Shown: one piece after another, positions 61,775 through 62,697 of the stretch
How the letters are laid out: every line of letters begins with the position of its first letter
How positions within the stretch are numbered: the first letter of the stretch is position 1
NCBI GenBank assembly: GCA_028565635.1
Contig: JAOXYB010024734.1
Coordinates: 1 to 62,697 of the forward strand
Length of the DNA: 62,697 nucleotides
DNA from: Phoronis ovalis
Taxonomy: Eukaryota; Phoronida; Phoronidae
Reading direction: 5' to 3'
Program-made: the position numbers and the translations under genes
The notes under the pieces: model-generated
The model's database searches: none
Told to the model about the DNA's origin: nothing
The model's input: the letters and a program-made list of their open reading frames with translations, nothing else

Positions 61775-62697
61775 AAACATTTATTGGATTAATTGAAAGT
61801 GGGTGTTTGTGCTCAGCCATTGAAACCTATGTTCAATTGATAGTTACGGAGAGACACTTACCGCCACTCTACGATGACAGTTTGTGTAAAGGAGGTCATC
61901 ACCTCGGATGTCAAAAGAAAAAAAGAGCAGAAAGCGTGTCTACTTGTTTGTATAAATGCCATACATTAATTTGTAATGAAACTTATCTACTTTGCTGTGA
62001 TTGTGTACTTGGTAGGAAAATAAAATGTATAACTTTTGAGAATGACACATTTTATTTCTTAATTAAATATGTTCATGTCTATTCCACTGTATTTTTGATA
62101 ATACAATATAGCCGAAACAAGTGTGCGGGATCCTATATCAAATGCTGATAAAATATATTTATCTTGGTGCAGTTTAATATTTGATACAACATTTTTTTTA
62201 ATCGCTATGAAAATGGAATACTGTTTACAACAATTTTAGTAACTTTCGTCATAGAGGGGCACATTACGTTAGGAGCACCAAACCAATTTAAAAAGCAACT
62301 TACTGTTCTGAACACCCGGCTGCTGACATTTCCACAAACAAGAGTTACTGCAATCGTTTTTCTTCCGTACAAAATCCGAAAATGTGTTCTATGTACGGAA
62401 ATGTTTTGAAAAATTCTAGCACTCCACGTCAGTATCTCCCTGGTGCGTATTGGCATGCATGAAAACGAATTAAAAATGTCTTTTCAGAATAGACCGCTTA
62501 AGATGTTTTTAAATAGGTTATTTTTTCAAAGTTTGATATAATAGCTTTTCAGCCTGTTTTCAAAAGAAATTAATGAATTTTTATTACTCTACTGATAGTG
62601 TAAACATATTAAAATTCTAAAGATGCTTACCTCAGCAATTTTATAATAGAAAATTGAACCAATCAGAAAGATCCTTTTTTATGTTAGTTTCCCCTTG

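Larger units (their letters stand above)
52604..62697. other. Downstream DNA without recognisable genes
   Basis: After the DuoxA 3'UTR I see no splice-bounded coding series. The longest frame (61807-62148, plus, Cys-rich) has no family motif I recognise and sits beside a microsatellite. Holds the second dispersed repeat copy and two simple repeats. Confidence 0.5.

Noticed and set aside
61807-62148. 113-aa Cys-rich plus-strand frame
   Set aside because: Cys spacing fits no family I know; flanked by a microsatellite and with no neighbouring exons.
1-62697. CRISPR arrays, operons, tRNA or rRNA genes
   Set aside because: None seen; the repeats are simple tandem or inverted types without regular spacers, and the genes are clearly eukaryotic and intron-rich.

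Overview
This is an AT-rich animal (metazoan) nuclear genome segment. Its genes are split by many short GT-AG introns. It carries a compact reactive-oxygen locus: two complete dual oxidase (Duox) genes in tandem on the minus strand, followed by one dual oxidase maturation factor gene (DuoxA) on the plus strand. The exon structure and protein divergence suggest an invertebrate, possibly a lophotrochozoan such as a mollusc. That assignment is an inference; nothing here fixes the species.

Layout. 1-3189: repeat-rich flank with no gene. 3190-16289 (minus): Duox paralog 1, 28 coding exons, 4467 nt, 1488 residues. 16290-24073: its 5' leader and intergenic DNA, including a 1.7-kb foldback element at 17851-19595. 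24074-38204 (minus): Duox paralog 2, 29 coding exons, 4491 nt, 1496 residues with one of two candidate versions of exon 14. 38205-47801: 9.6 kb between the divergent starts of Duox paralog 2 and DuoxA, probably holding both promoters and noncoding first exons. 47802-52603 (plus): DuoxA, 8 coding exons, 1473 nt, 490 residues. 52604-62697: downstream DNA with no gene I can support. All exon junctions were joined by hand; every junction keeps frame and each CDS length is a multiple of three.

How the genes work together. Duox proteins are membrane enzymes with an extracellular peroxidase-like domain, a first transmembrane helix, cytosolic EF-hands and a NOX-type flavocytochrome. They move electrons from NADPH to oxygen and release hydrogen peroxide outside the cell. 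DuoxA proteins escort Duox out of the ER and form the working complex. Head-to-head Duox/DuoxA pairs are known in vertebrates; here one DuoxA faces paralog 2, and paralog 1 sits behind as an older tandem copy.

Most notable observation. Paralog 2 has two non-homologous, phase-matched open exons for the same position (32611-32733 and 31950-32105). They encode the end of the first transmembrane helix and the juxtamembrane linker that precedes the EF-hands. Next to the second lies a decayed partial tandem copy. This looks like an isoform switch in the coupling region of a Duox. Both 100-N gaps are flanked by identical 77-base repeats and are best read as assembly joins, not real missing sequence.
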